DNA of 39,069 bases from Prevotellaceae bacterium KH2P17 (GCA_900199655.1 FZRE01000023.1:1-39069); one strand, 5' to 3'. Shown: positions 8,807 to 17,712, counted from the first letter of the stretch. Notes: generated by a model from the letters alone, not told the origin. Translations and numbers: made by a program.

Positions 8807-11800
8807 ATGGCTAAAGAAAAAAAATTTATCACTTGTGATGGTAACACTGCAGCTGCCCACGTAAGCTATATGTTTACGGAAGTTGCTGCTATCTACCCTA
8901 TCACTCCGTCATCTCCAATGGCAGAACATGTTGACGAATGGGCTGCAAAAGGACGCAAAAACCTGTTTGGCCAGACCGTGACCGTGCAGGAAATGGAATC
9001 GGAAGGCGGTGCCGCAGGCGCGCTTCACGGTTCACTTCAGGCCGGCGCCCTCACAACCACGTTCACTGCTTCACAGGGTCTCTTGCTGATGATTCCGAAC
9101 ATGTACAAGATTGCAGGCGAACTGCTGCCCTGCGTGTTCGACGTATCAGCCCGCACCCTGGCCACCCATGCACTGTGCATCTTCGGCGACCATCAGGACG
9201 TAATGGCTTGCCGTCAAACCGGTTTCGCCATGTTCTGCTCCGGTTCCGTTCAGGAAGTAATGGACCTTACCGCTGTCCCGCACCTGGCAACACTGAAAAC
9301 CTGCGTGCCATTCATCAACTTCTTCGACGGTTTCCGCACTTCTCACGAATATCATAAGATTGAGGAAATTGACCAGGAAGAAGTTGCCAAACTCCTCGAC
9401 CCTGCCGACGTACAGCGTTTCCGCGACCGCGCCATGACTCCGGAGCATCCCGTTACACGTGGTACAGCAGAGAACCCGGAGACTTTCTTCACACATCGTG
9501 AGGCCAGCAACGAGTATTACGACAAGGTTCCCGAAGTAGTGGAAGACTTGCTGGGCAAGATTTCTACCATTACAGGACGTGAATATCACCTCTTTAATTA
9601 TTATGGAGCAAAGGATGCCGAGAATGTCATCGTGCTCATGGGTTCTGCCACCGAGGCTGCCCGCGAGGCCATTGACCACCTCATGGCACAGGGAAAGAAA
9701 GTCGGTATGGTAGCTGTACACTTGTACCGTCCGTTCTCCGTAGACTATCTCCGCAAGGCTCTGCCCGCCACGGTAAAGCGTATCGCCGTTCTTGACCGCA
9801 CAAAGGAGCCGGGAGCAGAGGGCGAGCCGCTGTACTTAGATGTAAAGAGCGCCCTTTACGAAGACCCGCGCAAACCGCTTATTGTCGGTGGCCGCTATGG
9901 TCTGGGCTCTGCCGATACCACTCCTGCAAAGATTATTTCAGTATTCAACAATCTGGAACTGCCGGAGCCGAAGAACCACTTCACCGTAGGTATCGTAGAC
10001 GACGTAACATTTACTTCACTGCCGGAAGTGGAAGAAATTCCTATGGGCGGCGAAGGCATGTTTGAGGCTAAGTTCTATGGTTTGGGTGCTGACGGTACCG
10101 TGGGTGCCAACAAGAACTCCGTTCAGATTATTGGTAACAACACCAATAAGTACTGCCAGGCCTACTTCTCTTACGACTCCAGAAAGAGCGGTGGCTTCAC
10201 TTGCTCCCACCTGCGCTTTGGAGACACGCCCATCCACTCCACCTATCAGGTAAACACACCTAACTTCGTGGCGTGCCATGTTCAAGCTTACCTGAATATG
10301 TACGATGTTACCCGCGGCCTGCGTAAGAACGGTACGTTCCTGCTCAACACCATTTTCGACGGCGAGGAGCTTGTCAACTTCATCCCCAACAAGGTAAAGC
10401 GCTACTTTGCCAAGAACAACATTACCGTCTACTACATCAACGCTACCAAGATAGCACAGGAGATTGGCTTGGGCAACCGCACCAATACCATTCTCCAGAG
10501 TGCATTCTTCCGCATTACTGAGGTTATTCCTCTTGAGCTGGCCGTTGAGCAGATGAAGGCTTTCATCGTGAAGTCTTACTCGAAGAAAGGACAGGATGTT
10601 GTCGACAAGAACTTTGCAGCTGTTGACCGTGGCAACGAGTACAAGCAGCTTGCTGTTGACCCGGCATGGGCCGAACTGCCTGCAGACGGCGCCGACAATG
10701 ACGACGCTCCCGCTTTCATCAAGGAAATCGTTCGCCCCATGAATGCCCAGGTTGGCGACCTGCTCAAGGTTTCTGACTTTGTAAAGCATGGCACTACCGA
10801 CGGTACTTGGGCTGTAGGAACATCCGCTTTTGAGAAACGCGGCGTTACGACATTCGTTCCAGAGTGGAATCCTGATAATTGTATCCAGTGCAACAAGTGT
10901 GCATTCGTTTGCCCGCACGCTTGTGTCCGTCCGTTCGTTCTTGACGAGCAGGAGAAGGCCGGCTTCAATGAGACCACGCTCGACGTGATTGCTCCGAAGC
11001 AGCTCAAGGGTATGCAGTTCCGCATTGAGGTATCAGTGCTCGACTGTACAGGTTGCGGAAACTGTGCCGATGTATGTCCAGGCAAGAAGGGCGAGAAGGC
11101 TCTTGGCATGACTCCGTTCATCTTTGGCGAAGAAGAAGCTACGAAGCGTGCCGCCAACTGGGAATACATGATGAAGAACGTGAAGAGTAAGCAAGACCTT
11201 GTTGACATTCGTCAGAGCCCCAAGAACACACAGTTCGCTCAGCCGCTGTTCCAGTTCTCGGGTGCCTGTGCAGGCTGCGGTGAGACTCCATACGTAAAAC
11301 TGGTTTCGCAGCTGTTCGGTGATCGCGAGATGATAGCCAACGCTACAGGCTGCTCCTCTATCTATTCTGCATCCGTTCCTTCAACCCCTTATACTACGAA
11401 CGAGAAGGGTCAAGGTCCGGCATTCAACAACTCACTCTTTGAGGATTTCTGCGAATTCGGTCTTGGCATGGCTCTGGCAAACAAGAAGATGAGAGAACGC
11501 GTCTGCCTGCTGCTCAACGAGCTGATGGCCAAAGACGACACTCCGGCCGACTTCAAGGAAGCTGCACAGGAATGGATAGACAGCAAGGACGACTCTGAAG
11601 CATCCAAAGTTGCCTCTGCCAAGCTGAAACCGCTGATTGAGGCCGGTGCAGAACACGACTGCCCCGTATGCAAGGAGCTGAAGACTCTCGACCACTATCT
11701 CGTTAAACGCAGCCAGTGGATTATCGGAGGTGACGGCGCTTCGTACGATATCGGCTACGGCGGCCTCGACCATGTGATTGCTTCGGGCGAGGATGTCAAC

Positions 11801-12382
11801 ATCCTGGTTCTCGATACCGAGGTTTACTCCAACACCGGCGGACAGAGTTCAAAGTCTACACCGCTGGGTGCCATCGCTCAGTTTGCTGCCAAGGGCAAAC
11901 GCGTTCGCAAAAAAGATCTCGGCTTGATGGCAACAACCTACGGCTATGTATATGTGGCTCAGATTGCCATGGGCGCTGACAACAACCAGACGCTGAAGGC
12001 AATCCGCGAGGCAGAAGCCTATCCAGGCCCGTCACTCATCATTGCCTACTCTCCGTGTATCAACCACGGTTTGAAGGTGAAAGGTGGCATGGGACGCAGC
12101 CAGGCACAGGAAGCCCGCGCCGTGGAGAGCGGCTACTGGCACCTGTGGAGATACAATCCGCAATTGGCCGAAGAAGGAAAGAACCCGTTCGTTCTTGACT
12201 CCAAGGCTCCTGACTGGACTAAGTTCCAGGATTTCCTGATGAGCGAAGTACGCTTCCTCTCCGTCAAGAAGGCTTATCCTGATGAAGCAGATGAGCTGAC
12301 AAAGGCATGTGAGGATATGGCAAAACTCCGCTACCAGTCTTACGTTCGTAAGAGCCAGGAAGATTGGAGCGAACAACTTTAA
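8807..12382 (+). CDS. nifJ: Pyruvate:ferredoxin (flavodoxin) oxidoreductase, single-chain
   Basis: Oxidatively decarboxylates pyruvate to acetyl-CoA and CO2 and passes electrons to ferredoxin or flavodoxin; a central enzyme of anaerobic catabolism. The 1191-residue chain is the full fusion. Its N-terminal pyrimidine-binding domain has YPITPSSPMAEH, and the gamma domain follows. The 8Fe ferredoxin domain has CIQCNKCAFVCP (from Cys692) and CTGCGNCADVCPG (from Cys747). The C-terminal thiamine-diphosphate domain has CAGCGETPY (from Cys821) and GDGASYDIGYGGLDH. Length is normal and no motif is missing. The 33-bp gap upstream has no clear promoter, so it may share the upstream transcript or use an unrecognised promoter. 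A strong terminator follows. Confidence 0.96.
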   Translation: MAKEKKFITCDGNTAAAHVSYMFTEVAAIYPITPSSPMAEHVDEWAAKGRKNLFGQTVTVQEMESEGGAAGALHGSLQAGALTTTFTASQGLLLMIPNMYKIAGELLPCVFDVSARTLATHALCIFGDHQDVMACRQTGFAMFCSGSVQEVMDLTAVPHLATLKTCVPFINFFDGFRTSHEYHKIEEIDQEEVAKLLDPADVQRFRDRAMTPEHPVTRGTAENPETFFTHREASNEYYDKVPEVVEDLLGKISTITGREYHLFNYYGAKDAENVIVLMGSATEAAREAIDHLMAQGKKVGMVAVHLYRPFSVDYLRKALPATVKRIAVLDRTKEPGAEGEPLYLDVKSALYEDPRKPLIVGGRYGLGSADTTPAKIISVFNNLELPEPKNHFTVGIVDDVTFTSLPEVEEIPMGGEGMFEAKFYGLGADGTVGANKNSVQIIGNNTNKYCQAYFSYDSRKSGGFTCSHLRFGDTPIHSTYQVNTPNFVACHVQAYLNMYDVTRGLRKNGTFLLNTIFDGEELVNFIPNKVKRYFAKNNITVYYINATKIAQEIGLGNRTNTILQSAFFRITEVIPLELAVEQMKAFIVKSYSKKGQDVVDKNFAAVDRGNEYKQLAVDPAWAELPADGADNDDAPAFIKEIVRPMNAQVGDLLKVSDFVKHGTTDGTWAVGTSAFEKRGVTTFVPEWNPDNCIQCNKCAFVCPHACVRPFVLDEQEKAGFNETTLDVIAPKQLKGMQFRIEVSVLDCTGCGNCADVCPGKKGEKALGMTPFIFGEEEATKRAANWEYMMKNVKSKQDLVDIRQSPKNTQFAQPLFQFSGACAGCGETPYVKLVSQLFGDREMIANATGCSSIYSASVPSTPYTTNEKGQGPAFNNSLFEDFCEFGLGMALANKKMRERVCLLLNELMAKDDTPADFKEAAQEWIDSKDDSEASKVASAKLKPLIEAGAEHDCPVCKELKTLDHYLVKRSQWIIGGDGASYDIGYGGLDHVIASGEDVNILVLDTEVYSNTGGQSSKSTPLGAIAQFAAKGKRVRKKDLGLMATTYGYVYVAQIAMGADNNQTLKAIREAEAYPGPSLIIAYSPCINHGLKVKGGMGRSQAQEARAVESGYWHLWRYNPQLAEEGKNPFVLDSKAPDWTKFQDFLMSEVRFLSVKKAYPDEADELTKACEDMAKLRYQSYVRKSQEDWSEQL

Positions 12383-12406
12383 AGTTGACCTGCAACCTCT
12401 TCAGAT

Positions 12407-12438
12407 AAAGGGTGACCTGTAAAAAGGTCACCCTTTTT
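12407..12438 (+). terminator. Rho-independent terminator of nifJ
   Basis: A perfect stem AAAGGGTGACCT / AGGTCACCCTTT with a short A-rich loop lies 24 bases after the stop and is followed by a T-run. Confidence 0.9.
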
Positions 12439-12577
12439 TGTTCTAATACGCCAGGAGCCGGCACATACCGCCTCGGCTTTGTTAGTCCGGCACTTCCAAT
12501 CCATTCTTACGGTTTCTTTATCAGCCAAGTATCACGGACACGCGGCAGCCTGATTATTGTGCCGAAGGTATCCTTTC
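12439..12577. other. Intergenic spacer without recognised feature
   Basis: No ORF with codon support, promoter or RNA gene was seen between the nifJ terminator and the family A element. It is the first part of a 509-bp gap between nifJ and the lipoprotein gene. Confidence 0.5.
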
Positions 12578-12649
12578 AGAACTTTCGACAAGTGTCGCAC
12601 GATTGTGTGACAAGTGTCGGATAATCGTGCGACAAGTGTCAAAAGTTCC
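12578..12649. repeat. Family A triple-dyad intergenic element, copy A2
   Basis: Three direct GACAAGTGTC dyads at 12587, 12609 and 12631 (22-bp steps) have 12-base spacers of the form RCAYRATYGTGY-like / GGATAATCGTGC, with ends AGAACTTTC and AAAAGTTCC. It is 72 bp, the same as the other copies, with only substitutions. It lies beyond the nifJ terminator in the gap before the lipoprotein gene. Confidence 0.9.
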
Positions 12650-12670
12650 GGAAGAATGTCTTTTAGCACT

Positions 12671-12727
12671 CTGACAGTTTGTGGCTGTCATTCAGGTTTA
12701 CACCTCTGCAGTTTACAGCTGTCAATA
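12671..12727. repeat. Degenerate repeat next to copy A2
   Basis: The segment CAGTTTGTGGCTGTCATT (12675) recurs as CAGTTTACAGCTGTCAAT (12709), 34 bases later, with a related CAGGTTTACACC between them. Small dyads (TGACAG...CTGTCA, AGGT...ACCT) are visible. It sits 21 bases after A2, as array T sits next to copy A4. It may be a decayed satellite of the same kind, but the period is not 22 bp. Confidence 0.35.
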
Positions 12728-12845
12728 CTGTCTATTATCACCTATAATTACTGCCACATCGCCTCATGTATCAGAATATGTAATATTTTTATTGCCAATT
12801 TATTAAAAATACTAAACAAAAGCAACAACCAATGCTTTTAAAGAC

Positions 12846-12853
12846 TATATTTG
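12846..12853 (+). promoter_or_regulatory. -7 promoter element of the lipoprotein gene
   Basis: TATATTTG is an exact TAnnTTTG match, 38 bases before the ATG at 12892. It lies downstream of the alternative in-frame ATG at 12832 and so argues against that start. No clear -33 TTTG is seen. Confidence 0.55.
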
Positions 12854-12891
12854 CAACCATTAATAACATACCAAACCAAAAAATAAGAGTT

Positions 12892-13614
12892 ATGAAGAAA
12901 GTTATGATGATGAGCATTGCAGTAGCTGCAATCCTCCTTTCAAGTTGTGGAAACAATGCTAAGCCTGGAGCTGCCTCCGATGCAGACTCCCTTGCTGTAG
13001 TGGATTCAGTCCCTGTATTGGCTCCTGAAACACAGAACACCGTTAATGCACTGACTGGTGAACTGACCAAAGTTCTACAGGGAAAAGACAACCAGAAGGT
13101 TGTTGCTGCCTTGGCTAACCTGCAAACCATGTATAAAAACCTGGTTTCAAGCGGCAAGTTAGAGGAAGCCAAAGGCTATGGCGAGGCTATCAAGAAGTTC
13201 GTCAACGAGCACGCAGACAACATCAAGCAGTTTACATCAGGCAATGCAACCATCGCTTCGCTGGTTCAGGGCATCCAGAATCTGCCCACATCAGCCGCTA
13301 CTACAGCCGAAGAAGCTAAAGCTGCCGTTGCAACGGATGTAACCAAACTGGCTTCTCCTGCCATTTCCAAGGGTGCTACAGCTGTTGCTGCAGCCGAGTC
13401 CGCAGCAGAAGCTGTAAAAAATGCTCCTGAGAACGTAAAGAACGCAGCCGAAGCAGCCGCATCCAACGCCAAAGCTGCAGCTGAAAACAAAGTGAACGAG
13501 GAAGTTACTAAGGCCCAGACCAAGACAAATGAAGCAGTGAACAAAGCTGCGGAGAAAGCTAACCAGAAGGTTAACGAAGCAGCCAACAAGGCTGTAAAAG
13601 GCTTAGGACTTTAA
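12892..13614 (+). CDS. Ala-rich coiled-coil lipoprotein, function unknown
   Basis: The 240-residue product starts MKKVMMMSIAVAAILLSSCGN, a lipoprotein signal with the lipobox LSSC, so it is expected to be lipid-anchored in the envelope. The mature part is almost entirely alanine-, lysine- and glutamate-rich helix. From about residue 140 it is a run of Ala-rich heptads, ending in quasi-repeats built on NKAAEKANQKVNEAANKA. There is no enzyme motif. It resembles a periplasmic coiled-coil spacer or apolipoprotein-like repeat protein, which is inference from composition. The start is chosen by the signal peptide and the -7 element at 12846. The gene converges on the bamD operon through a shared terminator. 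Confidence 0.85.
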   Translation: MKKVMMMSIAVAAILLSSCGNNAKPGAASDADSLAVVDSVPVLAPETQNTVNALTGELTKVLQGKDNQKVVAALANLQTMYKNLVSSGKLEEAKGYGEAIKKFVNEHADNIKQFTSGNATIASLVQGIQNLPTSAATTAEEAKAAVATDVTKLASPAISKGATAVAAAESAAEAVKNAPENVKNAAEAAASNAKAAAENKVNEEVTKAQTKTNEAVNKAAEKANQKVNEAANKAVKGLGL

Positions 13615-13635
13615 ATTACATTGATTATCAGTACC

Positions 13636-13680
13636 AAAAAGAGAGGCTCCAGCCATGTGCGGTTGGAGCCTCTCTTTTTC
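13636..13680. terminator. Bidirectional terminator between convergent transcripts
   Basis: A 16-bp perfect stem AAAAAGAGAGGCTCCA / TGGAGCCTCTCTTTTT with a 12-base loop provides a T-tract on both strands. It serves the lipoprotein gene (+) and the bamD-omega-DUF4293 operon (-). Confidence 0.92.
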
Positions 13681-13688
13681 TTGTCGGG

Positions 13689-14144
13689 CTATCTTATCCT
13701 GTCCATACTGCGCACTAAGTCTTCATCGGACTTAATGGCCTTGCGGGCAAGAACCAAAAAGATGAGAGCAACCAGAGGCAGGCACAGCGCAAATTTAATT
13801 CTAAAAGCTCCCGCGGTCTGCAGGACACTGAAGTACACAATGCCCATATATACATACCAGGCCATATTGAGTACAGTGCCCGCCATGCAGAGTTTCATTT
13901 GCAGTTTTCTGTTCTTGAACAGAAAGATGGCTATAAAGGCCAACAGACTGCTCAACGAGAGCATGGCAAACAGCGGCCAGGAACTGAAATGCAGCACCCC
14001 TTCGCCATCCGTAACTCCTAAATTGTAAATAACTGATGCTACTCCCATGCCTTTAGGCTCGTAACTTGCCAGCGGCAAGCACAGGCAAATTGCAGAAAGC
14101 GCAAAGGCTGCCAAGAGCCACAAAGTCTGCTTACGCTGTATCAT
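13689..14144 (-). CDS. DUF4293 family membrane protein
   Basis: The 151-residue protein begins MIQRKQTLWLLAAFALS and has four hydrophobic segments (about 7-27, 52-74, 81-101, 108-132), so it is an inner-membrane protein. The length, start motif and position directly after the omega gene match the DUF4293 family of Bacteroidota, whose function is not known. Its ATG abuts the stop of the omega gene with no intervening base, so translation is probably coupled. It is the last gene of the operon and ends just before the shared terminator at 13636-13680. Confidence 0.85.
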   Translation of the reverse strand: MIQRKQTLWLLAAFALSAICLCLPLASYEPKGMGVASVIYNLGVTDGEGVLHFSSWPLFAMLSLSSLLAFIAIFLFKNRKLQMKLCMAGTVLNMAWYVYMGIVYFSVLQTAGAFRIKFALCLPLVALIFLVLARKAIKSDEDLVRSMDRIR

Positions 14145-14477
14145 TTAGTTCTCCTCGATATCCTTTGATGGGTCGCGCCAGTACACATTACCATCAACAA
14201 ACTCTTGCGTAGCGAGCAATGTTGGCTTCGGAAGTTTCTCATAGTAGCGTGAGATTTCTATCTGCTCGCGATTTTCAAAGACCTCTTCCAGCGAGTCATT
14301 GTAGGATGCGAACTCAGCCAGTTTCTTGTTTAAATCCTGCTTGATTTCCTGAGCAATCTGATTGGAACGCTTTGCGATAATGGCTACACTCTCGTAAATG
14401 TTGCCTGTCTCATCACATAAATCCATGATGTTGCGGGTAACCGTGTTTACGGGAGCCTTCGACTTTTTATAATCCAT
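14145..14477 (-). CDS. rpoZ: DNA-directed RNA polymerase omega subunit (Bacteroidota type)
   Basis: The 110-residue protein has the omega/RPB6 core ITRNIMDLCDETGNIYESVAIIAKRSNQIAQEIK-type segment (here beginning VTRNIMDL at about residue 13) followed by a Bacteroidota-specific tail. Omega assists assembly of the beta' subunit. Most of the helix after NIYESVAIIAKRSNQI is the beta'-clamping surface by family analogy. It lies 36 bases after bamD and immediately before the DUF4293 gene, a gene order usual in this phylum. Confidence 0.85.
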   Translation of the reverse strand: MDYKKSKAPVNTVTRNIMDLCDETGNIYESVAIIAKRSNQIAQEIKQDLNKKLAEFASYNDSLEEVFENREQIEISRYYEKLPKPTLLATQEFVDGNVYWRDPSKDIEEN

Positions 14478-14513
14478 AATTCTATTTTGAACTTTAATAA
14501 TGTTTTCTTTTAC

Positions 14514-15341
14514 CTATTCTTTCGTTACCTCGCGGCACTTGGCGATGTATTTTTCGGCGGTAGCCTTCTCCTTTGAGTCGGGATACTCATTGATGAAGCC
14601 GTAGCACTCATCCTCTGCATCCTGATAGCGCTCCAACTTCTTCTCCTCCACACTTTGCTGGGCAATCTCAAACTTGCTCTTCATGACAAGCACGGCAAAG
14701 TTCTCGCGCAGCTTACTATACGGATAATCCTTGAGTGCGTTTTGTGCAGTAATGACGCAAGCCTCGTAATTGTTGCCGCCACTTGAGCAGTTACCGAAGT
14801 AATGACCCAGGTCAAAATAAAGCTGTGCGTTGTACAATTCCTTCTGTACCAGCTTGTCCTGTAATTCAAACAGACGCTGTTGGGCAGTCTGCTTCATCTT
14901 TGCATCGGGGAACAAATCTAAGTATTCCTGAAACGAAGTGATGGCAGCAACCGTCTGCGATTGGTCCAATCGCGGCTCGGGTGTGCTCATATACAGGCTC
15001 TGCCCGATATAATATTCGGCCATTTCGGCATAATATCCCTTCGGATAATTGGACATGTAGCGCTTGAAAGTGGTTGCCGCATTCTCGTAATCCTTGGTGT
15101 TGTACTGCGCCATGGCCAGCATGTACAGGCTCTCCTGAGCATTTTCCGACCCTTTGGCCAGCGTTATCAGCTCGTTCAGCAACGTGATTGCCCGGGTATA
15201 TTTGCCGTTAGCAAAACACTCCTTGGCATACTCGTACTTGTATTTATAGTCCTGTGATTTGTAAACCTTATTAAATTCACTGGCGCAACTCGTAAAAAGC
15301 AGCGCTGCAAACAATATGATGGTAAGGGATGTTTTCTTCAT
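14514..15341 (-). CDS. bamD: Outer membrane assembly lipoprotein BamD
   Basis: BamD is an essential lipoprotein of the BAM complex that inserts beta-barrel proteins into the outer membrane. The 275-residue protein starts with a lipoprotein signal ending in FTSC (Cys19). Tandem TPR helices follow, such as YEYAKECFANGKYTRAITLLNEL and AATTFKRYMSNYPKGYYAEMAEYYIGQS. The pattern and size fit BamD. It is the first gene of the operon and has a near-perfect promoter at 15361-15391. The barrel proteins made in this window (two TonB receptors and a porin) are probable clients, by family knowledge. Confidence 0.93.
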   Translation of the reverse strand: MKKTSLTIILFAALLFTSCASEFNKVYKSQDYKYKYEYAKECFANGKYTRAITLLNELITLAKGSENAQESLYMLAMAQYNTKDYENAATTFKRYMSNYPKGYYAEMAEYYIGQSLYMSTPEPRLDQSQTVAAITSFQEYLDLFPDAKMKQTAQQRLFELQDKLVQKELYNAQLYFDLGHYFGNCSSGGNNYEACVITAQNALKDYPYSKLRENFAVLVMKSKFEIAQQSVEEKKLERYQDAEDECYGFINEYPDSKEKATAEKYIAKCREVTKE

Positions 15342-15360
15342 CTTATCTTGCTTTGAAATG

Positions 15361-15391
15361 CAAAATTACACATAATTCCCATATTCACAAA
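15361..15391 (-). promoter_or_regulatory. Promoter of the bamD operon
   Basis: On the minus strand TTTG (15391-15388), a 19-bp spacer and TAATTTTG (15368-15361) match the -33/-7 consensus exactly. Transcription should start near 15354, 13 bases before the ATG. Confidence 0.85.
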
Positions 15392-15453
15392 GCTACGGAT
15401 GATATTTTTAGCAAAAAAACACGTTTGAAAGCAACTCGTAAATAGATTTTTAG

Positions 15454-15461
15454 TAATTTTG
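15454..15461 (+). promoter_or_regulatory. -7 promoter element of uvrB
   Basis: TAATTTTG matches TAnnTTTG, 49 bases before the uvrB ATG. The nearest TTTG (15424-15427) is 26 bp away, too far for a normal -33. The divergent bamD promoter is about 65 bp upstream. Confidence 0.5.
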
Positions 15462-15510
15462 TAGACTATTGCAAGAAACTTTCTTGTTGTATGCACGATA
15501 ACAGTCAGTT

Positions 15511-17556
15511 ATGAACTTCAGATTAACATCACAATACTCCCCTACCGGCGATCAGCCAGAAGCTATCAAGGAACTCACCCAAGGACTGGAGCACGGCGAG
15601 CCGGCTCAGGTGCTTTTGGGCGTAACAGGATCGGGCAAGACATTCACCGTTGCCAATGTCATAGCCAACATCAATAAACCTACCCTCATACTTAGTCACA
15701 ACAAGACCCTGGCTGCCCAGCTGTACGAAGAAATGAAGAGCTTCTTTCCGGAGAATGCTGTGGAGTACTATGTCTCCTACTATGACTACTATCAACCTGA
15801 AGCCTATCTGCCTACAACCGATACTTACATAGAGAAGGATTTGGCCATCAACGACGATATTGACAAGCTGCGGTTAGGTGCCGTATCTGCTTTGCTGTCG
15901 GGAAGAAAGGACGTTGTGGTTGTATCTTCTGTCTCATGTATTTACGGTATGGGCGGACCGGTGGCCATGCAGCAGAGCATTATCTCCATCAAGCGGGGCC
16001 AGAAGGTTGACCGCAACGAGTTTCTGCTCAAGTTGGTAGGCGCCCTCTACGTCAGGAACGACATCGACCTGAACCGCGGCAACTTCCGAGTAAAGGGCGA
16101 TACCGTAGACATTGCCATGGCCTACAGCGACAACACGCTGCGCGTAACCTGGTGGGATGACGAGATAGACTCCATAGAGGAGGTTGACAGCATCACTTTC
16201 CACCGGCTCGCCTCCTTTGAAACGTACCAGATATACCCCGCCAACCTCTTTGTCACAACTAAGGAGCAAACCGAGAATGCCATCCGCATGATACAGGACG
16301 ATTTGGTCAAACAAGTCGATTACTTCGAAGAACTGGGCGACCATATCAAGGCACAGCGCATCAAGGAGCGCGTGGAATACGACATGGAAATGATGAAGGA
16401 GCTGGGCCACTGCAGTGGTATTGAGAACTACTCGCGCTATTTCGACGGCCGCGAAGCCGGCGAACGCCCCTACTGCCTGCTCGACTTCTTCCCCAAGGAC
16501 TATCTGCTCGTTATTGACGAGAGCCACGTCAGCGTTCCGCAAATCAATGCCATGTACGGCGGCGACAGGGCCCGCAAGCAGAATCTCGTTGAGTACGGGT
16601 TCCGTCTGCCCGCAGCTTTCGACAACCGGCCGCTGCGTTTCGAAGAGTTCCACGACCTCATTCACCAGGTTATTTACGTGTCGGCAACGCCTGCCGACTA
16701 CGAACTCAGGGAGTCGGAAGGCGTGGTCGTAGAGCAGCTGATACGGCCAACAGGGTTGCTGGACCCCGAGATTGAGGTGCGCCCTACGGAGAACCAGATA
16801 GATGACCTGATGGATGAGATACTCACCCGCAGCGAACGGGGCGAACGAGTCCTCGTTACCACGCTGACCAAGCGAATGGCCGAAGAGCTCACGGAGTATC
16901 TGCTCAACCACAATGTACGGGCAAGCTACATACACAGCGACGTGGCCACGCTCGACCGCGTGAAGATAATGAACGACTTGCGGGCCGGCATCTACGACGT
17001 GCTGGTAGGCGTAAACCTGCTGCGAGAGGGGCTCGACCTGCCCGAAGTATCGCTCGTTGCCATCCTCGATGCCGACAAGGAAGGCTTCCTGCGCAGCCAT
17101 CGCTCGCTCACGCAGACCGCAGGCCGCGCTGCACGAAACGTAAACGGAAAGGTCATCATGTACGCCGACACCATCACGGAGAGCATGCAGAAGACCATTG
17201 ACGAGACGGCCCGGCGCCGCAGCATACAGCTGAAATACAACGAGGAGCACCACATTACACCCAAGCAGATAGTGAAGGCCATCAAGAGTGCACTGCCCAC
17301 ATCGGCCGACAATGAGCAGGAAATGCGCAGCTATCAGCCGCGCGAGAAGGGTGCCCGCCCCTATCTGGAGCCCGACAATGCCGCCTTTGCCGCCGACCCC
17401 ATCGTGAAACGCATGAGCAAGGAGCAGCTCCAAAAGAGCATTGCCAACACGACAAGCCTCATGAAAGAGGCTGCCAAGAACCTGGACTTTATCCAGGCAG
17501 CCCAATATCGCGACGAAATTATCAGACTGCAGGACCAGCTGGAGCTGAAAGAATAG
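15511..17556 (+). CDS. uvrB: Excinuclease ABC subunit B
   Basis: Damage-verifying helicase-like subunit of nucleotide excision repair; it is loaded by UvrA and then recruits UvrC. The 681-residue protein has the Walker A motif GVTGSGKT (37-44), the damage-probing beta-hairpin YYDYYQPEAYLPTTDTYIEKD (about 90-110), the Walker B-like DESH in VIDESHVSVPQ, and helicase motifs V/VI (REGLDLPE, QTAGRAARN). The C-terminal UVR motif MKEAAKNLDFIQAAQYRDEI binds UvrC. Complete and of normal length. It appears to be monocistronic; the following gap holds a palindrome and a family B element. Confidence 0.97.
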   Translation: MNFRLTSQYSPTGDQPEAIKELTQGLEHGEPAQVLLGVTGSGKTFTVANVIANINKPTLILSHNKTLAAQLYEEMKSFFPENAVEYYVSYYDYYQPEAYLPTTDTYIEKDLAINDDIDKLRLGAVSALLSGRKDVVVVSSVSCIYGMGGPVAMQQSIISIKRGQKVDRNEFLLKLVGALYVRNDIDLNRGNFRVKGDTVDIAMAYSDNTLRVTWWDDEIDSIEEVDSITFHRLASFETYQIYPANLFVTTKEQTENAIRMIQDDLVKQVDYFEELGDHIKAQRIKERVEYDMEMMKELGHCSGIENYSRYFDGREAGERPYCLLDFFPKDYLLVIDESHVSVPQINAMYGGDRARKQNLVEYGFRLPAAFDNRPLRFEEFHDLIHQVIYVSATPADYELRESEGVVVEQLIRPTGLLDPEIEVRPTENQIDDLMDEILTRSERGERVLVTTLTKRMAEELTEYLLNHNVRASYIHSDVATLDRVKIMNDLRAGIYDVLVGVNLLREGLDLPEVSLVAILDADKEGFLRSHRSLTQTAGRAARNVNGKVIMYADTITESMQKTIDETARRRSIQLKYNEEHHITPKQIVKAIKSALPTSADNEQEMRSYQPREKGARPYLEPDNAAFAADPIVKRMSKEQLQKSIANTTSLMKEAAKNLDFIQAAQYRDEIIRLQDQLELKE

Positions 17557-17595
17557 GTCTTCCTGCTGCCTGCTGTATCCCCTTCTATTTTCCAG

Positions 17596-17628
17596 CTTAT
17601 AATATGTTGATTATCAACAGTTTATAAG
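17596..17628. repeat. 33-bp near-perfect palindrome after uvrB
   Basis: CTTATAA, a 2-base gap, TGTTGATTATCAACA (17605-17619), a 2-base gap and TTATAAG form a palindrome centred on 17612. It starts 40 bases after the uvrB stop. The same core with one change lies after pyrI at 4402-4416. It could act as a weak terminator hairpin, although no T-tract follows, or as a protein-binding site. Confidence 0.7.
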
Positions 17629-17643
17629 TATACTCCCTGAACA

Positions 17644-17712
17644 TATCCTTCAAGCCTCTTGAAGCATGCCTTCAAGGGGCTTGAAGCATGCTTTCGGCTG
17701 CCTTGAAGGATA
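17644..17712. repeat. Family B triple-dyad intergenic element, copy B1
   Basis: A 69-bp element with three CTTCAAG-NNN-CTTGAAG dyads at 17648-17664, 17670-17686 and 17692-17708 (22-bp steps; the third has a diverged left arm, TTTCGGC). The 5-base spacers are both CATGC. It is bounded by TATCCTTCAAG and CTTGAAGGATA, an 11-bp perfect inverted repeat. It lies between uvrB and the DUF4468 gene. The rest of this 334-bp gap (17713-17851) shows no recognised feature. Confidence 0.88.

Noticed and set aside
12578..12649. CRISPR array at the family A, B or T repeats
   Set aside because: Repeats of 10-17 bp with spacers of 5-12 bp are much too short, spacers are partly conserved and palindromic, and no cas gene is in the window.
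15934..17505. Long minus-strand ORF of 523 codons opposite uvrB
   Set aside because: It lies wholly antisense to a complete, motif-bearing uvrB gene, and its protein has no recognisable domain. It is a by-product of codon use.
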